64,000 bases of DNA from Unio delphinus (lineage: Eukaryota; Mollusca; Bivalvia; Unionida; Unionidae), in contig JAQISU010000155.1 in the NCBI GenBank assembly GCA_029339505.1, positions 15,515,501 through 15,579,500 on the forward strand, written 5' to 3'. Positions 46,121-55,237 of the stretch are shown here, one piece after another. The stretch's first letter is position 1. Every line of letters begins with the position of its first letter. The position numbers were made by a program, and so were the translations under genes. The notes under the pieces were generated by a model, which saw only the letters and a program-made list of their open reading frames with translations, was not told where the DNA came from and made no database searches.

Positions 46121-46195
46121 TACTATTTTAAACGCGGTAGTGTTTTCAGTTATTCGCCATCGTTAATGGGTTGGGATGTCGTAGGTATGGTAGCT

Positions 46196-47891
46196 TCAGC
46201 CGGAAAAATCATCTACAAATTCTAAACACCAGGTTATTTTTGATCTAATGGTGGAGCTATCAACCGCGACGACATTAAAGGATTGTCCGCGACCATTAAA
46301 ACTAAACGTCGCGGTGCCACCAGAGTAGGTTTTACCGTGCGCGATCATATTAAATTGATTTACAGAGATCCACGTTACCCTGTAGATACCATCGAACCAC
46401 GTTATCCCGAGGATATCATCGAAACTCTCTCCGCCACTCAAGGGACCGATGGATAATGTAGTATAAACGTCTCTTGTCCAATCCATGGTTCCATGCTCGA
46501 CCGTATACACGATATTTTTAACGTCTATGTCTAGATGCGGAATCTTTACCTTTTCAAATTTTTCTTTTAGTCTAAAAATATCGTTGTAAATATCGAGATA
46601 ATTCGCCCTGATTCTGGTAGGATCTATTGTTTTTTCCCCTCGCCTCCTTGTTAGAAAAGAATGAAATCAGAAGGTCGTTGATTCTATGCTGTGCTTGGGT
46701 TTTAATATGATGGTCTATGTTAGAAAAATTCAGCGTGATATCTTGGGGTTTAATGCCCTCAAAGAACCTATTAACAATTTCGCTGGTGAGCTTTTGTTCG
46801 TCAATAGCTTTTTTAACTTCAGCGAGGTTCGGGCCTGTCAGAGATGTGGTTTCAGACACAGGTGTTCTCCCCAAAAATTTATCCACGATGGTATTAAGTG
46901 TTGTTTGTCTCACCATAAACATATTAATATCTTTGAGAGTCATTGTAGATGTAGCCGGGACACCAAAGAAATTATTAGCGACGTAGGTATTGTGAGTATG
47001 CTTGCCAATAAACTCGTTAATTTCAGCGAGAGTCATACCTGCCACAAGTGGGTTTCCAAAGAACTTACTAACGATGTCGTTAGTGGGTTTTTGTACCTTT
47101 TCAAAATTTTATTTTAGTTTAAGAACATCATTGTTAATCTCGAGATAATTTGCCTCGATTTCGGCAGGACTCATTATCCTACCCGCCTCCTTGTTTAAAA
47201 AGAACAAAAATAGAAGTCATGTGATTTCAAACTGTGTTTGGTCTTTAATATATCCGTCGATGTCAGAAAATTTCGTCGTGATATCTTGGGGTTTACTACC
47301 CTCAAAGAACTTATTAACAATTTCGTTGGTTGGTTTTTGTACCTTTTCAATATTTTCTATTAGTTTAGAAATATCCGTGTAAATATCGAGATAATTTGCC
47401 TTGATTTCGGCAGCCGTCATTATCCTCCTCTCCTTGGCGTCAAAAAAGAATAAATTCAGAAGGTCTTTGATTTCAGCGAGAGTCATGCCAACCACAAGCG
47501 GGGTTCCAAAGAATTTATGTACGACATTTTTGCGAAAAGTATTATAACCTCGTATATAATCATCCAGATCACGGCCGTGGGCGGCAATTGCGTCGGTGAT
47601 CGTAGACACAAGTGCGCCTGGTTTAAGTCGTCCGCCGCTGGAATATAGCGCAATAGAGTTTTCAGCGGCATCATTCTGCCGTATCAAAATGTCATCCGCG
47701 GATATATTACTGGATTTCAATTTACCCTGGCGATCTTGAAATACAACTATTTCGTTCGGGTCAACACTTGCTAAATTCAACGTCTCTGCGATTTCATCTT
47801 CAATTATTTTTTTTACATCCTCGACAGAACCCGCAGATGTTTTCGCGGTGGGTTTCAACATTGACAGAGATCGTCCCCAAATATAAATCAT
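46196..47891 (-). pseudogene. Fiber/spike-like protein with tandem helical repeats
   Basis: Starts MIYIWGRSLSMLKP. Next are an N-terminal helix, NLASVDPNEIVVFQDRQGK, and IALYSSGGRLKPGAL. At least five repeats of about 40 residues follow, each with a motif like KFFGTPLVVGMTLAEIKD or NRFFEGIKPQDITL. The C-terminal domain (46196-46510) is Gly/Ser/Thr-rich and beta-predicted (YTVEHGTMDWTRD, ITWFDGIYRVTWISVNQFN). Frame breaks lie near 47217, 47060 and 46560. The number of repeats differs between A, B and C, as expected for a shaft that expands by unequal recombination. The attachment role is inferred. Confidence 0.45.
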
Positions 47892-47914
47892 TATTGTTAG
47901 CGCAACTTGGGTTT

Positions 47915-48829
47915 TCAATTTATTGGGTCTCTAAAATTACCTTGTAATTTTCGACTCGTGCATTCATTTACAACCAGATGAGGTGGTTTCTGTGACGATG
48001 AAATCTCCGCGTGGAAATTTAGTACTTCAAGGCGCATATCGGTGGATCATTTAATTGTTGTGTTGGCAGCGTGGAATAAAAAATTGGAATTGATTGATTC
48101 TTTGAATTTATATACCGCATAAACTCGTTTGGCGGAGCTAGCCCATATGAATCAAAATAGACAATCCCACGTGGATCAATCGCGTATGCAACCCAGTGAG
48201 TTCCCGATCCGTTACTGTTATCAAGATTGATGATACCGGTTTCAACGCGTTTAGGTTTTCTCGGCAACTGATCTTTCATAAAAACCCCTCTGAAGTTTTT
48301 TATCGCTAGTTTTTTAGCAGCATCAATTAAATCAAAATTGGACAAGGGAAGAATTGGGTTTTTAACTAATAAACCGTTCCTGGTAGTCTTAGACCTTTTC
48401 CGCTGTACCATGAATACAGGGTTCCTGGTAGTCTTAGACCCTTTCCCTTTTTTTATATTCTTTCCCAGTTGCCTTTTTCAACGCCATCCCTGCCGCGGTA
48501 CCAACGGCTCCCAACGCCGCCGCTTTCGCCACCGCTGGGTCAGCCGCTGAAATCAATGCTGGTATTGCGGCTAACAATGGAAATATACCACCCGATTTTA
48601 TCATGTTGGCGATTGCAGCGTTCGAAAATACAATTTGAACCCCTCGCTTATTTTTCATTGCATCATTGAAATGTTTTATTTGACGATCCGTCAATGATAT
48701 TTTATGTGTACCGCCGGACATCTGCGCTGGTTTCAACGTTATTGTTGTTCCACATTCTTTAGTGGATTTTGATCGCAATTTCTTGACCTGACCATCGGTC
48801 AGCTTGACACTAACAACACTATATGGCAT
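47915..48829 (-). pseudogene. PRO: Adenain-type protease with basic N-terminal region, two lesions
   Basis: Start MPYSVVSVKLTDGQ at 48829 after TTTTACAATAAA. The N-terminal part includes ISLTDRQIKHFNDAM, SGGIFPLLAAIPALISAADPAVAKAAALGAVG and a Lys/Arg linker. A frameshift near 48434 separates it from the protease domain (GTHWVAY, YFDSYGLAPP, PPIC). A small deletion directly after the catalytic Cys (PPICALKY instead of PPICGNEV) shifts the last 35 or so codons. Upstream of the start the frame stays open to 48904, overlapping the capsid end. Confidence 0.7.
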
Positions 48830-48878
48830 TTTATTGTAAAACACATTGATGCTTTCAATTGATCTAATTGTGAATCGT

Positions 48879-50297
48879 TTACATATTTTCCACTGGTGCA
48901 TCAACGATTCTCATTCGTCCGCCAGCCCCTTCTAACAACATTGATTTGTCGCTGAGAATGACAGCAACCGCTCTATAATCAACACCACCAGGAACTATAC
49001 GAGCCCTAAAATGTATATCGACGACGGATTGCCTTGTTAAATCAAGATGTTCCAGCGAAAAGTAATAAATTGGATACAATTTCTTAAAATCAAGTTGCGA
49101 TATTTGTAAACCAGTATCAACATTTTGATCATGACTCATAAATGACAGCATCTGATGATACACACGTGCTATATGGTTGTTTTCGTAATCAAGTTGTATA
49201 TCCTCGGTTGGTTCTTGTTGTCCATTTATTCTCAGTGAAACCTCGCTTACTCCTAATCGATCAAATATCATATGACTGCGTTCTTGGGAGCCTAATCGAT
49301 TCCGATTCTTCAGCGCTATAAATATATGACGTGGAGCTGAAACGCCTTGTTTTGATGTCATGTGCCATGTAAATGTACCATCAACATTATCCTGTTTGAC
49401 ATCAGTCGTTGTTGTTAGCCAACTTAGCAATGATTTGCCACCTGATTCCATAAATGAAAGTAGCCGCTCTTCCGTGGTAATTGATGGGGTTATTACTGGC
49501 ATCCACAATACTATTTTACTCAAAACAACTTTACCATCATCGGCACCAGTACGCCAGATTGCATCGTTGTCATCACCCCTTCGCACTATAGCAATTGTGT
49601 GTTTGGCTCCATAGATGACTTTTCTGACATTTCTGCAGAATCCAAATATGTGATGGAGTGGAATTGCACATGAAAAATATCGATGTTGTCCTTGTAACAT
49701 CGCTTCTCGTGCTGCAAATCCTAAATTGAAATTACCATTAACGCCTCTGAGAATATCAAACGCAGCTCCGGGTCTAGCTCGACGTTCTGGATTAGCTGCT
49801 TCTTGTTGATCGGCTTCTGCATTATCTCTTGCTGTTAACACTTTAATGTATTGAAGGTGGTCAGCGTTATCAGACGTATCATTTGCAAACATCATAGACG
49901 GGCCAGCCGATCTTGTATAATCATCGGAGTATCTTGCTACTCCGATTATTGTTGTCGCAACATCAACCTCGCGTTCTATTGATTCAATTTCTTTTCCATC
50001 AATGAGATATCTTGCACTTTCAAATAGCGCCATGATACCATTATTCACTAGGCCGACTTTGACGCCATCTGGATATGGAGTATCAGCTGCAACATTTGTT
50101 ACGCGTTTTCCCTCAATTTCAATAAATGCTTCACATGGCAAAAAGTATTTACTGGTATCTTGAACTTGAAGTTCAACTCGCGATCGTAGGTCGGGTTGTA
50201 TTGCATGATAGGAATAGTATTGATAATCACGGACGGAATCGTCTTTGCCCACTGGGGCTTCCATATCAAGCGCGGGATCAGCTGTTCGTTTAAACAT
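48879..50297 (-). CDS. MCP: Major capsid protein (double jelly-roll), intact
   Basis: 472 residues with no lesion, from MFKRTADPALDMEAPVGK to RMRIVDAPVENM. Two jelly-roll halves are suggested by the repeated beta pattern. The first (about 1-210) contains DTSKYFLPCEAFIEIEGK and ARYLIDGKEIESIE. The hinge FSCAIPLHHIFGFCRNV is near residue 225. The second (about 240-450) contains NDAIWR, MPVITPSIT, TFTWHMTSKQGV, PIYYFSLEHLDLTRQ and AVILSDKSML. It forms the trimeric capsomers of the shell. ATG 50295-50297 is chosen because it aligns with the starts in A, B and N. Confidence 0.82.
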   Translation of the reverse strand: MFKRTADPALDMEAPVGKDDSVRDYQYYSYHAIQPDLRSRVELQVQDTSKYFLPCEAFIEIEGKRVTNVAADTPYPDGVKVGLVNNGIMALFESARYLIDGKEIESIEREVDVATTIIGVARYSDDYTRSAGPSMMFANDTSDNADHLQYIKVLTARDNAEADQQEAANPERRARPGAAFDILRGVNGNFNLGFAAREAMLQGQHRYFSCAIPLHHIFGFCRNVRKVIYGAKHTIAIVRRGDDNDAIWRTGADDGKVVLSKIVLWMPVITPSITTEERLLSFMESGGKSLLSWLTTTTDVKQDNVDGTFTWHMTSKQGVSAPRHIFIALKNRNRLGSQERSHMIFDRLGVSEVSLRINGQQEPTEDIQLDYENNHIARVYHQMLSFMSHDQNVDTGLQISQLDFKKLYPIYYFSLEHLDLTRQSVVDIHFRARIVPGGVDYRAVAVILSDKSMLLEGAGGRMRIVDAPVENM

Positions 50298-50339
50298 TTT
50301 ATAACATACTAGTGCTTTCAATTGCGAAACTCTTTGTAA

Positions 50340-50834
50340 TTATCGTCGTTTTCGTTTTCGTTTCAACCCACTTCCTGCTATCGCGTTCATGATAGCGTTA
50401 TCTGTTACCGGCGAAGCCGTCAATGGTGACGGAGTCACCGAAGCAGCCAACGACGCTAGTTTTTCTTCCACTGCGCTATTTATTGCTCTGCTGATTTTTG
50501 CAGGCATCACTGTCGTTGATGGCAGCACTTGCGGTTTCACCACCGACTTCATAGCTGCTGGTTTCTTTCGCACCAATGATGCTATTTTATCTTTTGCAGC
50601 AGAAAATGCCCTTCTGGCAAAATTTCCAACAGTGCTGATTCCCTTATCACGAATGACATCAATGGCCTTCATTGATAATTGTTTAGCTAACGGCGCCACT
50701 TTTGGGGCAATTCTTGTAAATAACCCCGCGATGGTACTGCCGAAACCATCTCCGTAATATGCTCTATAAACAGGCAATCGTGAGTTCACCACGTAGACGC
50801 TTACGGGTTTATCATGGTTGTAGTGTATAATCAT
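50340..50834 (-). CDS. Small basic virion-like protein, intact
   Basis: 164 residues: MIIHYNHDKPVSVYVVNS, YYGDGFGSTIAGLFTRIAPKVAPLAKQL, VIRDKGISTVGNFARRAFSAAKDKIASLVRKK, an Ala/Ser/Pro/Val-rich middle, and GSGLKRKRKRR. Other copies have about 20 more residues before this Met, so a 5' part may be missing. The Gly-rich amphipathic region plus basic tail suggests a minor core or membrane-interacting virion protein. The gap to the capsid gene is 42 bases. Confidence 0.55.
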   Translation of the reverse strand: MIIHYNHDKPVSVYVVNSRLPVYRAYYGDGFGSTIAGLFTRIAPKVAPLAKQLSMKAIDVIRDKGISTVGNFARRAFSAAKDKIASLVRKKPAAMKSVVKPQVLPSTTVMPAKISRAINSAVEEKLASLAASVTPSPLTASPVTDNAIMNAIAGSGLKRKRKRR

Positions 50835-50868
50835 CTTGTTATAAAACTAGTAGTTTTTCAATTAGTGA

Positions 50869-51882
50869 TCAATCGCTAAAACCCATTGGATATTTATCAT
50901 AACCATGGGCGTCTCTGTGATTTTCAACTAATTCAGCAATGAGTTCTCGATATGCATCAATGCCCATAATACCGCCGGCAAATAATCGTCTACAGATATC
51001 AGCTGCTTCATTAATTATTTCAACGGAATTGTTTCTAGCTCGCTTCCCCCCGATAGGTACTTCTAACCATGATATATCACTGAGAATATTACCAGGACAT
51101 GTCACGGCTGCGTTGAAATCCAAAGGATTGTTTATCGAATATCCTTTTCCGCTTGTTTTCTTTGAACCGGCTTCTGCTCTTATGTCTATTTCCTCCGGGA
51201 TTGGATCCTCCGTATAATGTGGTGGCTGTGGACCGCCTTTAACCGCAGCTAGAAAGTCATCATAACCAGGGTGCTGCGACAACGGTTTGATTTCAATCCA
51301 GCCGCGTTTCGCTAAATATGTTTTTGATGCCCAAGTCTTTCTGTCTCTTATAAAATCTTTAAACCCGTCGTTTAATAATTTCTCTCTTTTACCCTTTGGA
51401 AAATTTTCTCTAGCAAAATCAGCTTATTCGGGATCCGTATGGCGTCCTCTAATTTCATTTAATGCCGCTACTGTAAATATATTCTCAGGTAAATAGTCTC
51501 TTCCTGCAGCTGCACCTTCTTGTTCTTCTTCGCGTTCTTCAATTTCGCGTTGGGTTTTTATATCACTGGATAGCTGTTGTATCTTTGCGCGTGTTTGTTC
51601 AGTCTCTGCTGCTATCTTTTCAAGCGTATCAAGCACCGGCGCCTTCGCTGCTCGTTCTCGCTCAGGAATATCTCCGTATATCGCTGCTTCAGTTAACTTT
51701 TTCACATCTTTGGTTGCACTTGTTATCGGAGTAAACAGTTGTTCACTTGACACAGAAAAGTCAGTCTGCGCTTGTTGTCGTTGTTGAAGTTTCTCCCGAT
51801 GTCTGTCTCGAACCGGTATAAACTTTTTAATTGCTGATAGCCGCTCTCGGGATAATCTAGTTGTAAGCGATTCACCTACCAT
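50869..51882 (-). pseudogene. Coiled-coil protein, single in-frame stop
   Basis: MVGESLTTRLSRERLSAIKK leads into a coiled coil (ETEQTRAKIQQLSSDI, then EEREEEQEGAA). The C-terminal part contains GYDDFLAAVKGG, CPGNILSDISWLEV and INEAADICRRLFAGG. The two parts are in the same frame and are separated only by a TAA at 51424-51426, so this is one gene of about 338 codons rather than two. No enzyme motif is seen. Internal scaffold or structural protein is the best guess from coiled coil and position. Confidence 0.55.
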
Positions 51883-51947
51883 ATATTGTTTGTGAACTGA
51901 GTTTTCAAATGCGAAACTATCACAATTAAAAGCTGAGTTATTAAATA

Positions 51948-52226
51948 ATGTACCATCAAGCTAACGTATCCATCTCCGACAAGGTTAAATTGTACGACGC
52001 TATCCGCGAGTGTTTCAGAAATGACATCGCTGGGGGTTTCAAAATTTTAATATCTGAGAACGGCGATGAACGATTTTTGTTAACGACGCGGCAACAACAA
52101 CAACTATGTGAAAATGGAGGGGTCGCGGTGATTACTTGCTACCACAACCAGATCATCCAGTACGCACATAACTGCATGAGCAAGCCCAAACTGATGAGTA
52201 TTCTTTCAGGAGAAAATCCTATGTAA
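51948..52226 (+). CDS. Small protein of unknown function, only in element C
   Basis: An intact 92-residue frame opposite to its neighbours, between the coiled-coil and helical genes. It contains VKLYDAIRECFRNDI, FKILISENGDERFLLTTR and CYHNQIIQYAHNCM, predicted alpha/beta. No counterpart is visible in the same gap of A, B or N. Balanced amino-acid composition and lack of repeats favour a real gene, but no homology was recognised. Confidence 0.45.
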   Translation: MYHQANVSISDKVKLYDAIRECFRNDIAGGFKILISENGDERFLLTTRQQQQLCENGGVAVITCYHNQIIQYAHNCMSKPKLMSILSGENPM

Positions 52227-52317
52227 TTGTTACAAAAAACGCTAAAAAAAAAAAAAAATTATTAAAAAATTTACTGAAAGCCTATTTTTATAGTAACACC
52301 CACGTGGTTAGGATACT

Positions 52318-52659
52318 GGTTTTTCCTCGTTTAATATTTTTCTAATATCACGAACTTTAGAACTAATTTCGTTTTTGATACTCTTGGCCGAGCTTTTGAC
52401 GTATTGCTTCAACGGTGCTAAATAGCGTTATAAATGCATTAATGTCGTTACCGTACAAACAAGCATTGATGGAATTTTGAATTCCTTTCACGAGCCTGTA
52501 CATCTTAGGTAAAACATAACGACCCTTACTAGACTAATAATCAATGTCTTCATATTCTGAGGTAATCCTGTCACAGTCGAAACCTTCACATAATACTGTC
52601 CCTCTATTTTTAAAATTTGAGATTTCAGCAATTATAACATTTGCGTCTTTGATATCCAT
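52318..52659 (-). pseudogene. Short helical protein, broken
   Basis: MDIKDANVIIAEISNFKNRG, CEGFDCDRITSEYEDIDY, then a stop, then VLPKMYRLVKGIQNSINACLYGNDINAFITLFSTVE and GQEYQKR. A late frameshift follows. It corresponds to 5893-6299 in A and 28502-28880 in N. TTATATAAATA precedes its ATG. Confidence 0.5.
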
Positions 52660-54330
52660 TATTTATATAATACATTTTATCTTTAATTTAAAAAATAATG
52701 CAAAATAAATGATATAAATTATGAGCGGTTATTTCATTCATGAGTCCCTTATTCAGGCCTTTGTGTCTTTGCTAGGGTCTTTCTTTGGGCCGACAATCCA
52801 TTCTGGCCTTGTGACCCTAACACCGTTTCTATTTGCAGGTAGCCCATTCTGTGCTACCCTCTGGTTCCTCATGTGAATGTAGAGCTTTTTGCATCAATTT
52901 ATACCATTTATTTTACACCCATTTACTTTGACAAACACATAATCTCCGGCGAGGGGTCTAACTCAGCAAACACTGAATTAGATCTCGCAGAAGGTATATG
53001 TTTGATTGAGTGTGACGTGGGCATGGCCAAATCAAACCAACATTGCAACCCATGAAATCAAATTCATGGTTGCATGAGTTGGAAAAAACACCAACCCACG
53101 CTACCGAGAATGTGATAGCATGAATTGCAATGTTGGTTTGATTGAGGGGGTTCGCCCTCCCCCCGCCCCCAATTAATAGAAAAAACATCTTTCGTTTCGC
53201 CATCAAATAATGTAGTTGCTATGGGGACCGAACACGTAGTTGATAGACCTGTGTTTACAAGACAAACACGCTACCATTTATACTACGGACCTGTCATACA
53301 GAATAGGCATTTTTTAATATATATATCTTATGATTGTACTAAACAATAAGAGATTTTTAAAATAGACAATTTTACTGTATCCACAGAAATTTCATAGCAT
53401 TTAGGAAATAAAATACTAAGTACACAACAAAAAATAATAATGATCACAAACTTGTTATCTATGCATCTTATCGTTACTCCTTTAGAAGCGGTACTTGTAG
53501 TACGTGGATTGTTCAATGTCTCTTTGGTTATATACAAGTTGTGACCCTTACAGACTATATAATAAGTCTTTGAAATAGTGTTCAATTTTCTGAATGAATT
53601 GTCATTATAATTTGACCGATTATATTGACTGCGTAGAGGCTCTACAGTTCTTTAACAGACACAATTTCGAAAATTGTTACTAACTCTCCTGTAAACATAT
53701 CGCGGTAAATACTGCGGTCTTGCTAAGATATTCAGTACAAACAATAAAGACAGGTGAGATTTTGTGATCGACCGATGGGATGTAATCGAGTGCACTGTAT
53801 ACAATAGTATTCTGGGTTTTTTCAGTCACGCATGCCTGCATCAGTGTACCGATCAACATAAAACAAGTACGTCTATACTGAAAGTCAAGCATACCTGCGT
53901 CAGTGAAATACATATAAATAACCTAACATGTATACTTAACAATGAGAGCGTTTTCACTGTATTTAAATGTAATATATAAAAACGCATACAAGAAAAAGGA
54001 AAATAAAATACAACTCACACGTAGCAGATAGTAATTGTACAGTCACGTACCCGTGTCAATGTCTTCATGACCATACACAAGCACGCAACGAAAAAACAGA
54101 TAAATACGACAATAACAACTATGCCATCCACTGTATTAATGTATTACTTTGGGTGTCATGCACTGATATAATTATAAAGTATTTATCAGTCTATCTATCT
54201 GGTTTTAATAAGTTATGAAACATCAATTACGTAACACACAAGTCGATTCTAAAACGGCATGTAATTTCGATGTTATAAATATAAATCTCCACAGTCACGT
54301 GTCCGCGTCAAATAGTAGCATGGATTACTC
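52660..54330. other. Long non-coding zone of element C
   Basis: 1.7 kb. Contains GGCCTTTGTGTC-like GC-richer sequence (52740-52870), a short GATTGAG...AAACCAACATTGCAA repeat occurring in inverted form (53005-53045 and 53128-53150), the shared C-rich block (53150-53175, CCCCGCCCCCAATTAATAG) and a tRNA-like block (53205-53300). The rest (53300-54300) is AT-rich without a supported gene. Confidence 0.55.
53205..53300 (-). ncRNA. tRNA-like block with A box, anticodon-like arm and B box
   Basis: On the minus strand GTAGTATAAATGGTAGCG is a good A box. GTTTGTCTTGTAAACAC folds as an arm; read with the canonical U33/A37 layout it would present TGT (Thr). GTGTTCGGTCCCC is B-box-like. Acceptor and T stems do not pair well and the variable region is long, so a working tRNA is unlikely. 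It is at the same place as the blocks in A, B and N. Confidence 0.4.
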
Positions 54331-54860
54331 TGTCATGCAACTTTATCACTGGATGATTTATCACTGGATGATTTATCTCCCTTGATATATAAAAATTGTA
54401 TCCTGTGTGCTGTCTTATTTGACAGAGAAGTTTTCTGTATTCTTTCTGCAACGAATCGTATTGAAGACCTACAAATATCGAAATATTTTCCAGCCGCATT
54501 TATTTATTGAAAGATTCTCTCTTCATTATTTTCTAAATCAAACGATTTGATCCCCCTAGGGCGTTTTGAGTGCCTACCAGGTCTGCTTTTTAAAAGGTTA
54601 TCGCGCTGCGAGATGGCTTGTAAATTTGAAGAATGGTTATCAATCTTAATGCCATTTTTATGATCGATAACAAAACCATCTTTGATTGGCCCATGAAATA
54701 CTTCATAGATTATTCTGTAATTAAGATATTTCTTCTTCCCAGCACCAAACGTATTATTCAGAGATCCAACCGGTTTCTTTAGTCTGCAATTTCTAACAAC
54801 ACCATCACTGGAGGCTTCATAATTAACAAGCACTGGATGCGGTCTGAAATCTTGGCTCAT
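54331..54860 (-). pseudogene. HNH endonuclease, frameshifted C-terminus
   Basis: MSQDFRPHPVLVNYEASSDG, then the HNH core NYRIIYE, VIDHKNGIKIDNHSSNLQAISQRDN, and RPRGIKSFDLENNEERIFQ, followed by a stop at 54504. The helix-turn-helix-like region continues in other frames (about 54370-54500). The first His of the core is Tyr here (LNYR for LNHR). A 15-base tandem duplication (CACTGGATGATTTAT, 54346-54375) lies at the extreme 3' end. Confidence 0.65.
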
Positions 54861-54924
54861 TTGTATAATTATACTCCTTATCTAATTTATTATCTGCTTT
54901 AATTATAAACCTCTGGATATAATC

Positions 54925-55198
54925 TTAAGGGGTTTTGATGACTTTGTCATCGTTAGGGTCAATGACGGTATTTTTTATTCGTTTGTCATAATAGCGTTTT
55001 AGTTCCCTGTAGCGTTTGCCGCTACAACTGAGACATAATTGTGATTTTCCCCTTACCCCCACCCCACATCGGAGGTACGGGAGGGGGCCAAGGAAACCGT
55101 TGCGAACGCTCTGTAAATGATACCCACAGAATTCGCTTCTGCATGATTTTGTTACACTGGGTCGCTGATCCAATCATAAGCCATTTGCAGTGATTCAT
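54925..55198 (-). pseudogene. Cys-rich putative zinc-binding protein, early frameshift
   Basis: The start at 55198 (MNHCKWLMIGS) changes frame near 55150. The rest is open: SCRSEFCGYHLQSVRNG, YLRCGVGVRGK, LCLSCSGKRYRELKRYYDKR. It lacks the first Cys of the CIRC pair (YLRC), so the second zinc site may be lost. Divergent from the polymerase with a 39-base gap. Confidence 0.55.
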
Positions 55199-55237
55199 TA
55201 TACTATATTTTTCTATTTAAATACTTGTTTTAATTAT
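55199..55237. promoter_or_regulatory. Divergent promoter region, element C
   Basis: A 39-base, almost pure A/T gap between two start codons, with TATACTATATTTTTCTATTT and TTTTAATTAT at its edges. It corresponds to 22047-22089 and 26579-26621. Confidence 0.35.

Noticed and set aside
46686..47117. Plus-strand 143-residue frame
   Set aside because: Antisense of the fiber-like repeats, not conserved in A or B.
50389..50757. Plus-strand 122-residue frame opposite the small basic protein
   Set aside because: Antisense of a conserved minus-strand gene; hydrophobic composition follows from the opposite strand.
53205..53300. Functional tRNA gene
   Set aside because: Acceptor and T stems do not pair and the variable region is too long; reported only as tRNA-like.
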